Origin: Geminicoccaceae bacterium
GTDB taxonomy: Bacteria > Pseudomonadota > Alphaproteobacteria > Geminicoccales > Geminicoccaceae
Assembly: GCA_025054575.1 (NCBI GenBank)
Contig: JANWZN010000017.1
Span: forward strand, 1 to 33,327
Direction of reading: 5' to 3'
DNA: 33,327 nt
Of this stretch, positions 8,289 through 15,909 are shown piece after piece; the stretch's first letter is position 1, and each line of letters starts with the position of its first letter. Below the pieces are notes generated by a model that was given only the letters and a program-made list of their open reading frames with translations, did no database searches and had not been told where the DNA came from. Made by a program: the position numbers and the translations under genes.

Positions 8289-10090
8289 CGAAGCCTCGCG
8301 AGCTCGGCCCGTCCGGCGCGCACGGCCTCCAAGATCGCCTCGACCGTTTGCTCGATCGGGCCGTCGTTCTCGATGATCGGCAGCCGGTAGCGCGCGGCCA
8401 GGCGCAGATAGAGGGCGCGGCGGCGGGCGAAATTCTTGTCGGCAACCGCATCGGGACGGCCCGCTGCGATCAGCCCGGGATGGCGGACGAGCACGACCGC
8501 GGCCGCCGGCGCGGGCAGGAGCCGCAAGAGGCGCGGACCGAGCCGGTCGAGCACGAGCTCGTCGAGGCCCGTGTCGACGCACCAGTCGACGAGCGTATCG
8601 AGCAGGCAGCGATCGGAGAGGATGATAGCGCGACCGTGGCGAAACCGGAGGATCGTGTCGACGATCGTGTCGAGCAGCTGGAGAACCAGAAACGGAAGCG
8701 CGTAGGCCGTGCCGCGAAAGTCGTGATAGCCGATCGTGAAGCCCTGATGCCGCTCCTTGCGGTTGTGGCCGGTGAGCCGTGCCAGGGCGAGGAGCGGCTT
8801 CGAGAGATAATTGCGGAAGCGGCTCCACTGGTGTCGCGTTGCGAGACCCTGGGACCCCAGCCGTTCCCGCAGCCGCCCGAGCACGGTTGTCTTGCCGGCG
8901 CCGTCGACGCCGCAGATCGCGAGCAGGCGCAGATCGCCCAGGCGCCGCACGCCCGCCGGCTGCAGAAGGGGGGCGACCGCGCGGTCCCAGCGCGTCCAGA
9001 CCGCGGGGTCCGGCCGTGGCCCGGGTGCCGCCAGCGCGCGCACGAGCGCGCCCGGCAGATCCTCGGGGCGCGCGGCGACGATCCCGCCGAGCGCGCGGGC
9101 GTATTCGCCGACCCCGGGGGCTTCGAGGACGATCACCGGCCGGCCGGTCAAGGCGGCTTCGGCCACGACCAGCGGCACTTCCGAGATCGGCGCTCGGAAG
9201 GGCAGGAGAAAGGCGTGGCAGCGGGCGAGCCGCGCGCGGAGCTCGTCCGGCTCGAGCATCCGGGTCTCGAGCTCGATCGCATCGGCCACCGGGCTCGAGG
9301 CGAGCCGCCGCTGCAGCCAAGCGAGCGCACGCGGCCCGCCGTCGGGGCGGATCAAGAGCTCGAGACACCCGTCGAGCCCGAGGGCCCGAGCCCGCTCGAA
9401 CGCATCGATCGCGAGATCGACGCCGCGTGCGGCGAGCGCCGGCCCGAGATAAGCGATGCGCGGCGTGCCGGCAGGCGGTGGCAGGTTCGTGCAGAGGGCC
9501 GCGTCGACCTGGGGTCGAAGAAGCCGACCACGAGGCAGGCCCAGGGCGGCGTAACGCTGAGCGGCGGTCTCGCTCAGATAGAGCAGATCCTCGGCACCGG
9601 AGCGGGCGAAGCCGCGGCGGAGCTGGAAACCCGGGAGCAGCGCGTTGACGAGCGGGAGCGCTACCACCGCCCGCTCGCGCCAGAGTGCCGCGGGCCCGAG
9701 CGCCAGAAGCTCGCCCGGCCGGGCGCGCGGGCTCGCCATCACGAAGGTGACCGGGGCCGCGAGCTCGAGCGGGCGCGTGCGGGCGAGCGCCGTCGCCCCG
9801 GTGATCCAGAAGACGCGCTCGACCGCCGCCTCGGCGATCGCTGCGCGCAGCTCCACGCTCGCTGTTCGGTTCGCTTCCAGCTGCGCGACCCGCTGGATGC
9901 TCACCGCCGGCTCCTCGGGCGGATCGCGGGCGTCGGTGAGGAGAATCACCGCATGGCCGTGCGCGGCGAGCCCGCGGGCGATGCCCATGGCCACGTGCCA
10001 GGGCTGGCGGCGAACCCGATCGCGCTCGAGGCCGAAGCAGACGACCGCGAAGCGACGGGCCGGGGCCGGCGCCGGGCGCGGCAGGCTCAT
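8285..10090 (-). CDS. Glycosyltransferase (GT4-like) fused to a thymidylate-kinase-like domain
   Basis: A 601-residue two-domain protein. Residues 1-375 look like a GT-B glycosyltransferase: W-H-V-A-M-G-I-A-R-G-L near 31-41, TPRIAYLGPALAARGVDLAIDAF (split by position 209-231), and the second-domain ISEVPLVVAEAALTGRPVIV with an EX6E-like pair (Glu304, Glu311). After a short linker, residues 386-595 form a P-loop kinase: ICGVDGAGKTT with the Walker A lysine at 400, a DR pair at 493-494 in LSDRCLLDTLVDW, and an arginine-rich lid-like DKNFARRRALYLRLA (551-565). The kinase part resembles thymidylate kinases but is divergent, so dTMP is not an assured substrate. No internal stop or good internal start separates the two halves. 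The ATG at 10088-10090 overlaps the upstream stop as ATGA. Confidence 0.82.
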   Translation of the reverse strand: MSLPRPAPAPARRFAVVCFGLERDRVRRQPWHVAMGIARGLAAHGHAVILLTDARDPPEEPAVSIQRVAQLEANRTASVELRAAIAEAAVERVFWITGATALARTRPLELAAPVTFVMASPRARPGELLALGPAALWRERAVVALPLVNALLPGFQLRRGFARSGAEDLLYLSETAAQRYAALGLPRGRLLRPQVDAALCTNLPPPAGTPRIAYLGPALAARGVDLAIDAFERARALGLDGCLELLIRPDGGPRALAWLQRRLASSPVADAIELETRMLEPDELRARLARCHAFLLPFRAPISEVPLVVAEAALTGRPVIVLEAPGVGEYARALGGIVAARPEDLPGALVRALAAPGPRPDPAVWTRWDRAVAPLLQPAGVRRLGDLRLLAICGVDGAGKTTVLGRLRERLGSQGLATRHQWSRFRNYLSKPLLALARLTGHNRKERHQGFTIGYHDFRGTAYALPFLVLQLLDTIVDTILRFRHGRAIILSDRCLLDTLVDWCVDTGLDELVLDRLGPRLLRLLPAPAAAVVLVRHPGLIAAGRPDAVADKNFARRRALYLRLAARYRLPIIENDGPIEQTVEAILEAVRAGRAELARLR

Positions 10091-11229
10091 GCCGCCCGTG
10101 CCCGCGGCTGCGCCGCGACGTTGCCGTAGACGCTGGCGAGCTCGCGCGCGACCCGCTGCCAATCGAACCGTGCTCGGACCAAGAGCTGCGCCCGCCGCGC
10201 CCGCTCGAAGGCGGCTTGCGGGTCGGCCAAGACGGCCTCGATCCCGGCCCGCAGCGAGTCGACCGACCGCTCGACGACCGAAAGGGGCGGGTCCGCACCG
10301 AGCTCGGGGACGAGACCCGTGCGCGTCGTCACGGCCGGTGTCCCGGCCGCCATCGCCTCGAGCAGGGTCAAGGGGCCGCTCTCGTAATCGGCCGGGTTGA
10401 CGACGACCGCGGCCCGCGCGAGCCAGGCGCGCAAGGTGACCCGGTCGACGAAGCCCGCGAACAGGACCCGCTCGGCGATACCGAGCAGCTCGGCGCGCTT
10501 GCGCAGCTCCCGCTCGAGCGGGCCCTCGCCCAAGAGCACGAGGCGCGCCGAAAGCCGCTCGGGCAAGCCCGCGAAGGCGTCGAGCAGCCGATCGAGCCCT
10601 TTGCGCACCGCGAGCCGGCCGACATAGAGGACGATCGCCGCGCGCCGCACGGCGGGTGCTGCTGCGAAGAAGCGCGCATCGACACCGTTGCTCGCGACCA
10701 GGGGCTCGCGGCCGCGCAGCGCGTAGAGGGCCACGAGCTCGTCGCGGACGCCGGCCGAGACGGCCACGAGGCTGTCGGCTCGATCGAGCCAGGCCTGCTC
10801 GCAGTGTCGGCTGAAGAGCCGTGCATAGGCCTTGCGTGCTAGTGGCCCGAGCCCGCGCTCGGTGATCGCCGCGCTGTCGGCGAGCATCGGACTGTGGACC
10901 GTCACCACCACGGGTAGCTTCGTTCGCAGCGGCAACAGCAACGGCAGATGGACGTGGAGGAGCTCGGCGCCGTCGGCGCCGGCCTCGAGCCAATCGTGGA
11001 GGGCTCGCTGAGCCGCCACGTGGCCGAACGGCGGCGGCCCTTTCCAGTCGATCCGGCGAGCCGGTACCCCCTCGATCTCGACGAGACCGTCGGCACTCCC
11101 GGCCGGTGCCCGACCGACCAGCAGCGCCTCGATGCCGAACGCGGGCAGGCGCCGGGCGAGCTCGACCAGATGCCGGCCGATCCCCTCGCGCGGCGGCAAG
11201 AGGTTGTTGGTCAGGAGCGCTACCCGCAC
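10087..11229 (-). CDS. Glycosyltransferase family 4
   Basis: 380 residues from a GTG at 11227-11229, chosen because GGAG stands about nine bases before it and the first GT-B strand (VRVALLTNNLLP) begins there. Visible features are the REGIGRHLVELARRLP loop, LLHVHLPLLLPLRTKLPVVVTVHSP (split here, about residues 96-120), VAVSAGVRDELVALY, LYVGRLAVRKGLDRLLDAF, and the EX7E motif in ADYESGPLTLLEAMAAG. It is a standard retaining GT4 of the sort found in O-antigen and capsule clusters. The start lies 10 bases inside the end of the upstream GT2 gene, so the two are coupled. Sugar specificity is unknown. Confidence 0.88.
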   Translation of the reverse strand: MRVALLTNNLLPPREGIGRHLVELARRLPAFGIEALLVGRAPAGSADGLVEIEGVPARRIDWKGPPPFGHVAAQRALHDWLEAGADGAELLHVHLPLLLPLRTKLPVVVTVHSPMLADSAAITERGLGPLARKAYARLFSRHCEQAWLDRADSLVAVSAGVRDELVALYALRGREPLVASNGVDARFFAAAPAVRRAAIVLYVGRLAVRKGLDRLLDAFAGLPERLSARLVLLGEGPLERELRKRAELLGIAERVLFAGFVDRVTLRAWLARAAVVVNPADYESGPLTLLEAMAAGTPAVTTRTGLVPELGADPPLSVVERSVDSLRAGIEAVLADPQAAFERARRAQLLVRARFDWQRVARELASVYGNVAAQPRARAA

Positions 11230-12218
11230 GGGCGCGGCTCCGCATTCGAGGGCGCACTGGCGGCGGCGCGGACCAGCTCGTGCGACCGGCCGAGCCAGAA
11301 GAAATCCTGGCCCGAGCACCGCCGGGCGAGAGCCGGCGGCAGATGCCAGGCGAGCCGACCGAGTCGGTAGCCGAGAAACCGCACCGCCACGTCCGCCAGC
11401 GCCCAGGGCAACAGGTGCGGTGCTTCGCGCGCGAGCTCGGCAAAGAGACCGCGCACGAACAGCACGCCGCGCCGCTCGTCGGAGCCGTTCGCGAGCAGCA
11501 GGTGCCGCCAGGCCTCGCGCGTCCAGCCGACATCGAACTGGCGGCGGAAGCTGTCGACCAGCCGGGTCGGATGGGTGTGCTCGACGATCGCCTCGGTGAC
11601 ATAAGCGATCCGTTCGCCGCGGCGGAGCAGCTCGCAGACCGCGATCGTCTCCTCGCTCACCAGCGTCGGTTTGAACCCGCCGATGCGGTCGAGCGCCGCG
11701 TTCGACCAGGCGGCGCAGGCGTTCGAGCAGAAATGCACGGCACTGCCGAGCCGCGCGACGTCCTCGAGCCCGCGAACCTCGCTCCGCTCGGGGAAGCTGA
11801 AGCGGCGGCCGAAGCGGGCGATCGGGTCGGCCGTCTCGGCCGCCACCTGGCGCGCATAAGCAACCGCCGCGCGGCCCGAGGCGACCGGCTCGACCAGCTT
11901 CTCGAGGAAGTCGGGATCGCGCGCGAAGCAGTCGGGGGTCAGCATCACGACGATCTCGGTGCCGAGCCGTCGCCGGGCCGCCTCGCGGGTGAGGCCGTGG
12001 TTGAAGCTCGCGCGCGGGATCACCCAGGTGGCGCAGCCGAGCCGCTGCGCTAGCTCGACCGTGCCGTCGTTCGAGGAGGAGTTGACGACCAGCACCTCGG
12101 GGCGCAGCGGCGAGGCCAGGATCGGCGCGAGGCAGCGCTCGAGGATCGCGCGTGCTCGCCAGGTGATCACGACCACGCCGACCCGCGGTCGAGGAGCGGT
12201 CAGCTCCGCGTTCGTCAC
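11220..12218 (-). CDS. Glycosyltransferase family 2 (rhamnosyltransferase-like)
   Basis: 332 residues with a GT-A fold: VVVITWRARAILERCL at the N-terminus, VLVVNSSSNDGTVELAQRLG for the nucleotide-binding strand and loop, then the P-R-A-S-F-N-H-G-L-T-R-E motif, which is characteristic of the rhamnosyltransferase branch of GT2. A metal-site-like VVMLTPDCFARD follows. The C-terminal part carries the HTHPTRLVDSFRRQF segment often seen in these enzymes. It would transfer a (probably deoxy-) sugar to the growing lipid-linked oligosaccharide. The branch fits a cluster that makes a CDP-linked 6-deoxyhexose, although no dTDP-rhamnose genes are present here. Confidence 0.85.
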   Translation of the reverse strand: MTNAELTAPRPRVGVVVITWRARAILERCLAPILASPLRPEVLVVNSSSNDGTVELAQRLGCATWVIPRASFNHGLTREAARRRLGTEIVVMLTPDCFARDPDFLEKLVEPVASGRAAVAYARQVAAETADPIARFGRRFSFPERSEVRGLEDVARLGSAVHFCSNACAAWSNAALDRIGGFKPTLVSEETIAVCELLRRGERIAYVTEAIVEHTHPTRLVDSFRRQFDVGWTREAWRHLLLANGSDERRGVLFVRGLFAELAREAPHLLPWALADVAVRFLGYRLGRLAWHLPPALARRCSGQDFFWLGRSHELVRAAASAPSNAEPRPCG

Positions 12219-12238
12219 GGCTCGCCTCCAGCGCCCGG

Positions 12239-13267
12239 CTACGTCCTCGAGCGCGGGCCGCCGACCAGGATGCTAGCGAAACACCCGCCGTTTTCAACCT
12301 GAAATTGAGTAACGTTCGGCGTGAATCCTGCTTCCGGCGATCCGCGGACCTCCGCGGCGATGCCGTCCCAGAAGCGTTCGGGGTCCCAGGCCGGTGCCAG
12401 AAAGTCGAGGTGGTGGAGACCGACCCGAGCCACCGGCTCCTCGCTCGGCTCGGGCGGATCGGCCTCAAGGATCGCACAGGCGAGGCCCAGGCGCGGTGCG
12501 AGCGCGGCTGCCAGACGGCGGGCGAAGTCGGCGACGCGTTCCGGCCAGAAGCTCGGGACGAGGTGGATCGGCCGCTCTTCCTCGAGCAGGCGGCGGGCGG
12601 CGGCCGCATAGGCGAGGGCGAGCCCGTCGACCGGCAGGAAGTCGCGGATCAGATGCGGCCGGCGCAGAAAGGCCGGCTCGCCGCGCCGCCAGGCGGCGAG
12701 CAGGTCGGGGACGAGTCCGGTAGGCTTGTCGAGCGGGCCCACCGGATGGGCGATCACGAACTTGCCGAGTGCCAGGCCGCGGCGTTCGACCTCGAAGCGG
12801 ATCGTCTGCCAGATCAGCGTCTTGGCCAGGCCGTAACGGTTGAAGGCGCGCAAGGGTGCGCTGCCGCGGCCTTCGTCGGCCTCGAAGATCGAGCCGGTCA
12901 CGAGCACCGCACGGCCGCCCGATCGGGCGAACCGGTCGAGGAGCTCGCCGAGACCCGCACAGGTCCGCTCGAGCACGCCCGCGACGTCGAACCGGGCGGC
13001 GCGATGATCGCCGACCTCCGCCCCGTGCAAGCAGAGCAGCTGGGCGCGTTCCGCGGCCAGCCGCCGGGCCACGGCCGGGTCGGCTAGGCTGGGTGTGTGT
13101 GCGAGCCGGGTGCTGCCGGCCACGAGCGCCAGACGCCGGCGCTCGGGGAGCGCGTAGGCGTCCAACGCTCGCCGGTGCAGGCCCACGACCGCGAACCCGG
13201 CTGCGGCGAGCGCGCGGGCGAACCAGGCGCCGGTGAAGGAGGAGACGCCGGTGAAAAGCGCACGCAA
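12239..13267 (-). CDS. NAD(P)-dependent sugar epimerase/reductase (extended SDR)
   Basis: 342 residues starting at a TTG (13265-13267) with GAGGGG about eight bases ahead. The N-terminus has the variant dinucleotide motif TGVSSFTGAWFA (residues 6-17) and the catalytic YxxxK as Tyr145 and Lys149 in NRYGLAKTL, with Ser126 in VTGSIFEA. This is the layout of the NAD-dependent epimerase/dehydratase family. Standing between the rfbFGC-type genes and the glycosyltransferases, it is the likely final 4-keto reductase that turns the epimerised CDP-4-keto-6-deoxy sugar into the donor. The exact sugar is not readable. The last 35 residues (PEAGFTPNVTQFQVENGG and on) look poorly conserved. Confidence 0.75.
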   Translation of the reverse strand: MRALFTGVSSFTGAWFARALAAAGFAVVGLHRRALDAYALPERRRLALVAGSTRLAHTPSLADPAVARRLAAERAQLLCLHGAEVGDHRAARFDVAGVLERTCAGLGELLDRFARSGGRAVLVTGSIFEADEGRGSAPLRAFNRYGLAKTLIWQTIRFEVERRGLALGKFVIAHPVGPLDKPTGLVPDLLAAWRRGEPAFLRRPHLIRDFLPVDGLALAYAAAARRLLEEERPIHLVPSFWPERVADFARRLAAALAPRLGLACAILEADPPEPSEEPVARVGLHHLDFLAPAWDPERFWDGIAAEVRGSPEAGFTPNVTQFQVENGGCFASILVGGPRSRT

Positions 13268-13279
13268 CGATCCGACCCC

Positions 13280-13828
13280 TCAGGCGGCGAGATGGAAGAC
13301 CGGGTCGAAATCGGGGTGCGCACGATCGCGCGCGCTCACGACCGAGGGTGCGAACGGCCAGTCGATCGAAAAGCGCGGATCGTCGAACCGCACCCCGCGC
13401 TCGCGGCTCGGATCGTAGGCCGCCGAGACGAAGTAGAGCACAAGGACGTCCGGCTCGAGGGTCAAGAAGCCGTGGGCGCAGCCGGGCGGCACCACGATCG
13501 CGGCACGGTTGGCGGCGGACAGCTCGACCGCCGCCCAGCGCCCGAAGCTCGGCGAGGCCGGACGGAGGTCGAGCACGCAATCCCACACCGCGCCCTGAAC
13601 GCAGGTGACGAGCTTGGTCTCGGCCGAGGGCGGCAGCTGGTAGTGCAGCCCGCGCAGCGTGCCGCGTTCGCGGCTCCACGACAGGTTGGCCTGGGCGACC
13701 GGCAGGTCGACGTCGAGATCGGCGAGCGTGCTCTTGCAATAAGCACGCGCGAAAAAGCCCCGTTCGTCGAAGCGCGGGGCGAGCGAGAGCACCCGCACGC
13801 CCGGGAGGAGCTCGCCCGAGGGACGCAT
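13280..13828 (-). CDS. rfbC: dTDP-4-dehydrorhamnose 3,5-epimerase-like protein (RmlC family)
   Basis: 182 residues, the normal size for RmlC cupins. The key residues are in place: His62 in RGLHYQLPP (catalytic base), Lys73 in TKLVTCVQG, His119 in VPPGCAHGFLTL and Tyr132 in VLYFVSAAY (catalytic acid). The family epimerises C3 and/or C5 of a nucleotide-linked 4-keto-6-deoxyhexose. Here the neighbours are the CDP-glucose enzymes RfbF and RfbG, and no RmlA or RmlB is present, so the natural substrate is probably CDP-4-keto-6-deoxyglucose rather than the dTDP form. The ATG shares one base with the rfbF stop (TGATG). Confidence 0.87.
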   Translation of the reverse strand: MRPSGELLPGVRVLSLAPRFDERGFFARAYCKSTLADLDVDLPVAQANLSWSRERGTLRGLHYQLPPSAETKLVTCVQGAVWDCVLDLRPASPSFGRWAAVELSAANRAAIVVPPGCAHGFLTLEPDVLVLYFVSAAYDPSRERGVRFDDPRFSIDWPFAPSVVSARDRAHPDFDPVFHLAA

Positions 13829-14640
13829 CAGGCGGCCTCCCGACCGCGCCAGGGCGCCGCGCCCGACTCCCAGAGCGCGTGCATGCTCTCGCGGTCCTTC
13901 ATCGTGTCCATGGCCGACCAGAAGCCCTGGTGGCGGAACGGCCGGAGCTGGCGCTCGGCCGCCAGGCGACGCAAGGGGCCTTCTTCGAGGACACAAGCGT
14001 CGTCGGTCGAGAGATAGTCGAGGAAGGCACGGCGGAAGAAGAAGAAGCCCCCGTTGGTCCAGGTATCGCGCAGCATCGGCTTCTCGACGAAGCCGGTGAT
14101 TTCGCCGCGATCGAACTCGAGATGGCCGAAGGGCGAAACCGGGTTGACCGCCAAGAGCGTGCCGATCTTGCCGTGGGCGAGATGAAACTCGAGCTCGGCG
14201 CCGAGGTCGACGTCGGTCAGACCGTCGCCGTAGGTCACCGCGAAATGTTCGGCCTCGCCCAGATGGCGGGCGGCGGCGCGGGCGATCCTCGCGCCGGTCA
14301 TCGCGTCGGGCCCGGTGTGGGCGACGGTCACCTCCCAGTCGGGGCGGGCGCCGGTCTGGTGGAAGCTCACCTCGCCGGTTCGCATGTCGACCGTGAAGTC
14401 GTCGGTCATCGCGCGAAAATCCAGGAAGAAACTCGCGATGACCTCGGCCCGCCAGCCGGTGCACAGCACGAACCGACGGAAGCCGAAATGTGCGTACCAC
14501 TGCATGATGTGCAACAGGATCGGGCGGTCGCCGACCTCGACCATGGGCTTGGGCAGCCGCTGGCAGGTCTCGCCGAGGCGGGTGCCGCGGCCGCCGCACA
14601 GCACGAACACCGGAACGTCAGCCGGACGAGTAGAGATCAT
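13828..14640 (-). CDS. rfbF: Glucose-1-phosphate cytidylyltransferase
   Basis: RfbF makes CDP-glucose from CTP and glucose 1-phosphate, the entry step to CDP-linked deoxysugars. The 270 residues contain the nucleotidyltransferase signature VLCGGRGTRLGE (about 13-24), the KPMVEVGDRPILLHIM stretch (31-46), a metal-binding YGDGLTDVDL, FVEKPM, and NGGFFFFRRAFLDYL. The LHIM and EVGDRP details point to RfbF rather than RmlA. The start ATG at 14638-14640 lies 23 bases inside the end of rfbG. A possible variant is a slightly extended N-terminus (MISTRPADVP) compared with enteric RfbF. Confidence 0.92.
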   Translation of the reverse strand: MISTRPADVPVFVLCGGRGTRLGETCQRLPKPMVEVGDRPILLHIMQWYAHFGFRRFVLCTGWRAEVIASFFLDFRAMTDDFTVDMRTGEVSFHQTGARPDWEVTVAHTGPDAMTGARIARAAARHLGEAEHFAVTYGDGLTDVDLGAELEFHLAHGKIGTLLAVNPVSPFGHLEFDRGEITGFVEKPMLRDTWTNGGFFFFRRAFLDYLSTDDACVLEEGPLRRLAAERQLRPFRHQGFWSAMDTMKDRESMHALWESGAAPWRGREAA

Positions 14641-15748
14641 GGCGAACCTCCAGCCGGGGTCTCGCCGGGGCCGAGACGGGACGGGGTTGCGGTGCCTCGA
14701 TCCGGGCGCGGTAGCGCCGGAGCTGATCGAGGAGCCAATCGGCGTTCCCCGTCTCCAAGAGTTGGCGATAACCGTCGACGGTCCATTCGACCGCCTCGGA
14801 CGTCGAGAGCTGCGCCCGCCAGCCGAGCCGGCGGTTCGCGCGCTCGCAGGAAAGCCGCAACAGCGCCGCTTCGGCCGGAACCGGGCCCTGTTCCACCTGC
14901 CAGCCGCCGGCGCCGAGCCGGCGCGAGACCGCCGCTGCGATCTCGGCCACGGTCCACTCGCCGCCTGGCGCCGGACCGAAGTTCCAAGCACCGGCGAAGC
15001 GGGCCGGGTCGCGGACCAGGGCCTCGGCCAGCATAAGATAGCCGCCCAGCGCGTCGAGCACGTGCTGCCAGGGGCGGATCGCGCCCGGCCGACGCAGCAC
15101 CGGCTGCCGCCCGGCCGCGAAGGCGCGCACCAGATCGGGGACCAGCCGATGCGCCGACCAGTCGCCGCCGCCGATCACGTTGCCGGCGCGCGCGGTGGCG
15201 ACACCGATCCCGTTCCTGGCCGGCAGGTAGGTCGTCCGCCAGGCATGGACCGCGATCTCGGCGCAAGCCTTGCTCGCGGCATAAGGCTCGTCGCCGCCCA
15301 ACGGATCGTTCTCGCGGCAGGCCTGGTGCGGCTCGCGGTAGCACTTGTCGCTCGTCACCACCACGACCGCCCGGACCGAGGCGCTGCGCCGCACCGCCTC
15401 GAGCAGATTCACGGTTCCCATGAGGTTGGTCTCGAGTGTCCCGATCGGGTCCTCGAGCGCGTCGAAGACGATCGGCTTGCCGGCCAGATGCAAGACGATT
15501 TCGGGCTCGGCCGCGGCGACCGCGGCGACCAGCGCCGCGCGATCGCGCACATCGCCCGAGAGCGCTCCGATCTTGTGGTCGAGGCCGGCCAGCTCGAACA
15601 GAGACGGCGTCCAACGAGGCGGGTGGCCGAAACCGGTGACCTCGGCACCCAGCTCGACCAGCCAAGCGGCGAGCCACGTGCCCTTGAACCCGGCGTGACC
15701 CGTGAGCAGAACCCGACGACCGCGCCAAAACTCGGGATCGAGCCGCAT
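14618..15748 (-). CDS. rfbG: CDP-glucose 4,6-dehydratase
   Basis: RfbG removes water from CDP-glucose to give CDP-4-keto-6-deoxyglucose, using a bound NAD. The 376-residue protein has TGHAGFKGTWLAAWL (residues 16-30, the RfbG-type dinucleotide motif), ETNLMGTVNLLEAVR (106-120), VTSDKCYREP with Ser133, Asp134 and Lys135, and Tyr156/Lys160 in PYAASKACAE. The sequence RAGNVIGGGDWSAHRLVPD is also typical of this enzyme. It is the first gene of the leftward polysaccharide operon, with 160 bases of non-coding sequence ahead of it holding the probable promoter. The next gene, rfbF, starts before this one ends. Confidence 0.93.
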   Translation of the reverse strand: MRLDPEFWRGRRVLLTGHAGFKGTWLAAWLVELGAEVTGFGHPPRWTPSLFELAGLDHKIGALSGDVRDRAALVAAVAAAEPEIVLHLAGKPIVFDALEDPIGTLETNLMGTVNLLEAVRRSASVRAVVVVTSDKCYREPHQACRENDPLGGDEPYAASKACAEIAVHAWRTTYLPARNGIGVATARAGNVIGGGDWSAHRLVPDLVRAFAAGRQPVLRRPGAIRPWQHVLDALGGYLMLAEALVRDPARFAGAWNFGPAPGGEWTVAEIAAAVSRRLGAGGWQVEQGPVPAEAALLRLSCERANRRLGWRAQLSTSEAVEWTVDGYRQLLETGNADWLLDQLRRYRARIEAPQPRPVSAPARPRLEVRHDLYSSG

Positions 15749-15784
15749 CGCGCCTCCATGCCCCTCGGGGCTCGCCGGTTCGGT

Positions 15785-15808
15785 TAGCGCGTTTCTACTT
15801 TCGCGCTA
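15785..15808. promoter_or_regulatory. Inverted repeat upstream of the polysaccharide operon
   Basis: A perfect 7-base inverted repeat, TAGCGCG (15785-15791) and CGCGCTA (15802-15808), with a relatively AT-rich 10-base spacer lies 37-60 bases before the rfbG ATG. The flanking sequence to 15830 is the least GC-rich part of the neighbourhood, as expected for a promoter. The symmetric arms and spacing suit a dimeric regulator, but I cannot assign a factor and see no convincing -35/-10 pair. Confidence 0.35.
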
Positions 15809-15872
15809 GTGACTTTTCACATACGAGCGCTACGAGCGAAGGGCAAGGCGAGCAGCGCGCGACCGGCGAGGG

Positions 15873-15903
15873 CTCGGCCGGCCGAGGGGCGCGCGCTGCG
15901 CGC
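15873..15903 (-). terminator. Tandem GC hairpins after the cytochrome operon
   Basis: Reading leftward, GCGCGC-AGC-GCGCGC (15889-15903) begins six bases after the stop codon of the diheme cytochrome gene, followed by the perfect palindrome CTCGGCCGGCCGAG (15873-15886). Two adjacent stable hairpins right after a stop suggest transcription termination, though no T-tract follows. Confidence 0.45.
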
Positions 15904-15909
15904 TTGCGA

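Noticed and set aside
8204-10129. A 641-codon plus-strand frame opposite the glycosyltransferase-kinase fusion
   Set aside because: No motif, no start context, and the minus-strand gene has clear GT-B and Walker A motifs with overlapping neighbours.
8285-11602. A single 1105-residue minus-strand protein
   Set aside because: The frame is open upstream of 10090 only by chance; another gene (GT4, 10087-11229) occupies that region in a different frame with proper motifs, and the ATG at 10090 overlaps its stop.
15873-15886. CTCGGCCGGCCGAG as an operator site
   Set aside because: Pure GC palindromes of this kind are common by chance here; its place after a stop codon fits a terminator better.
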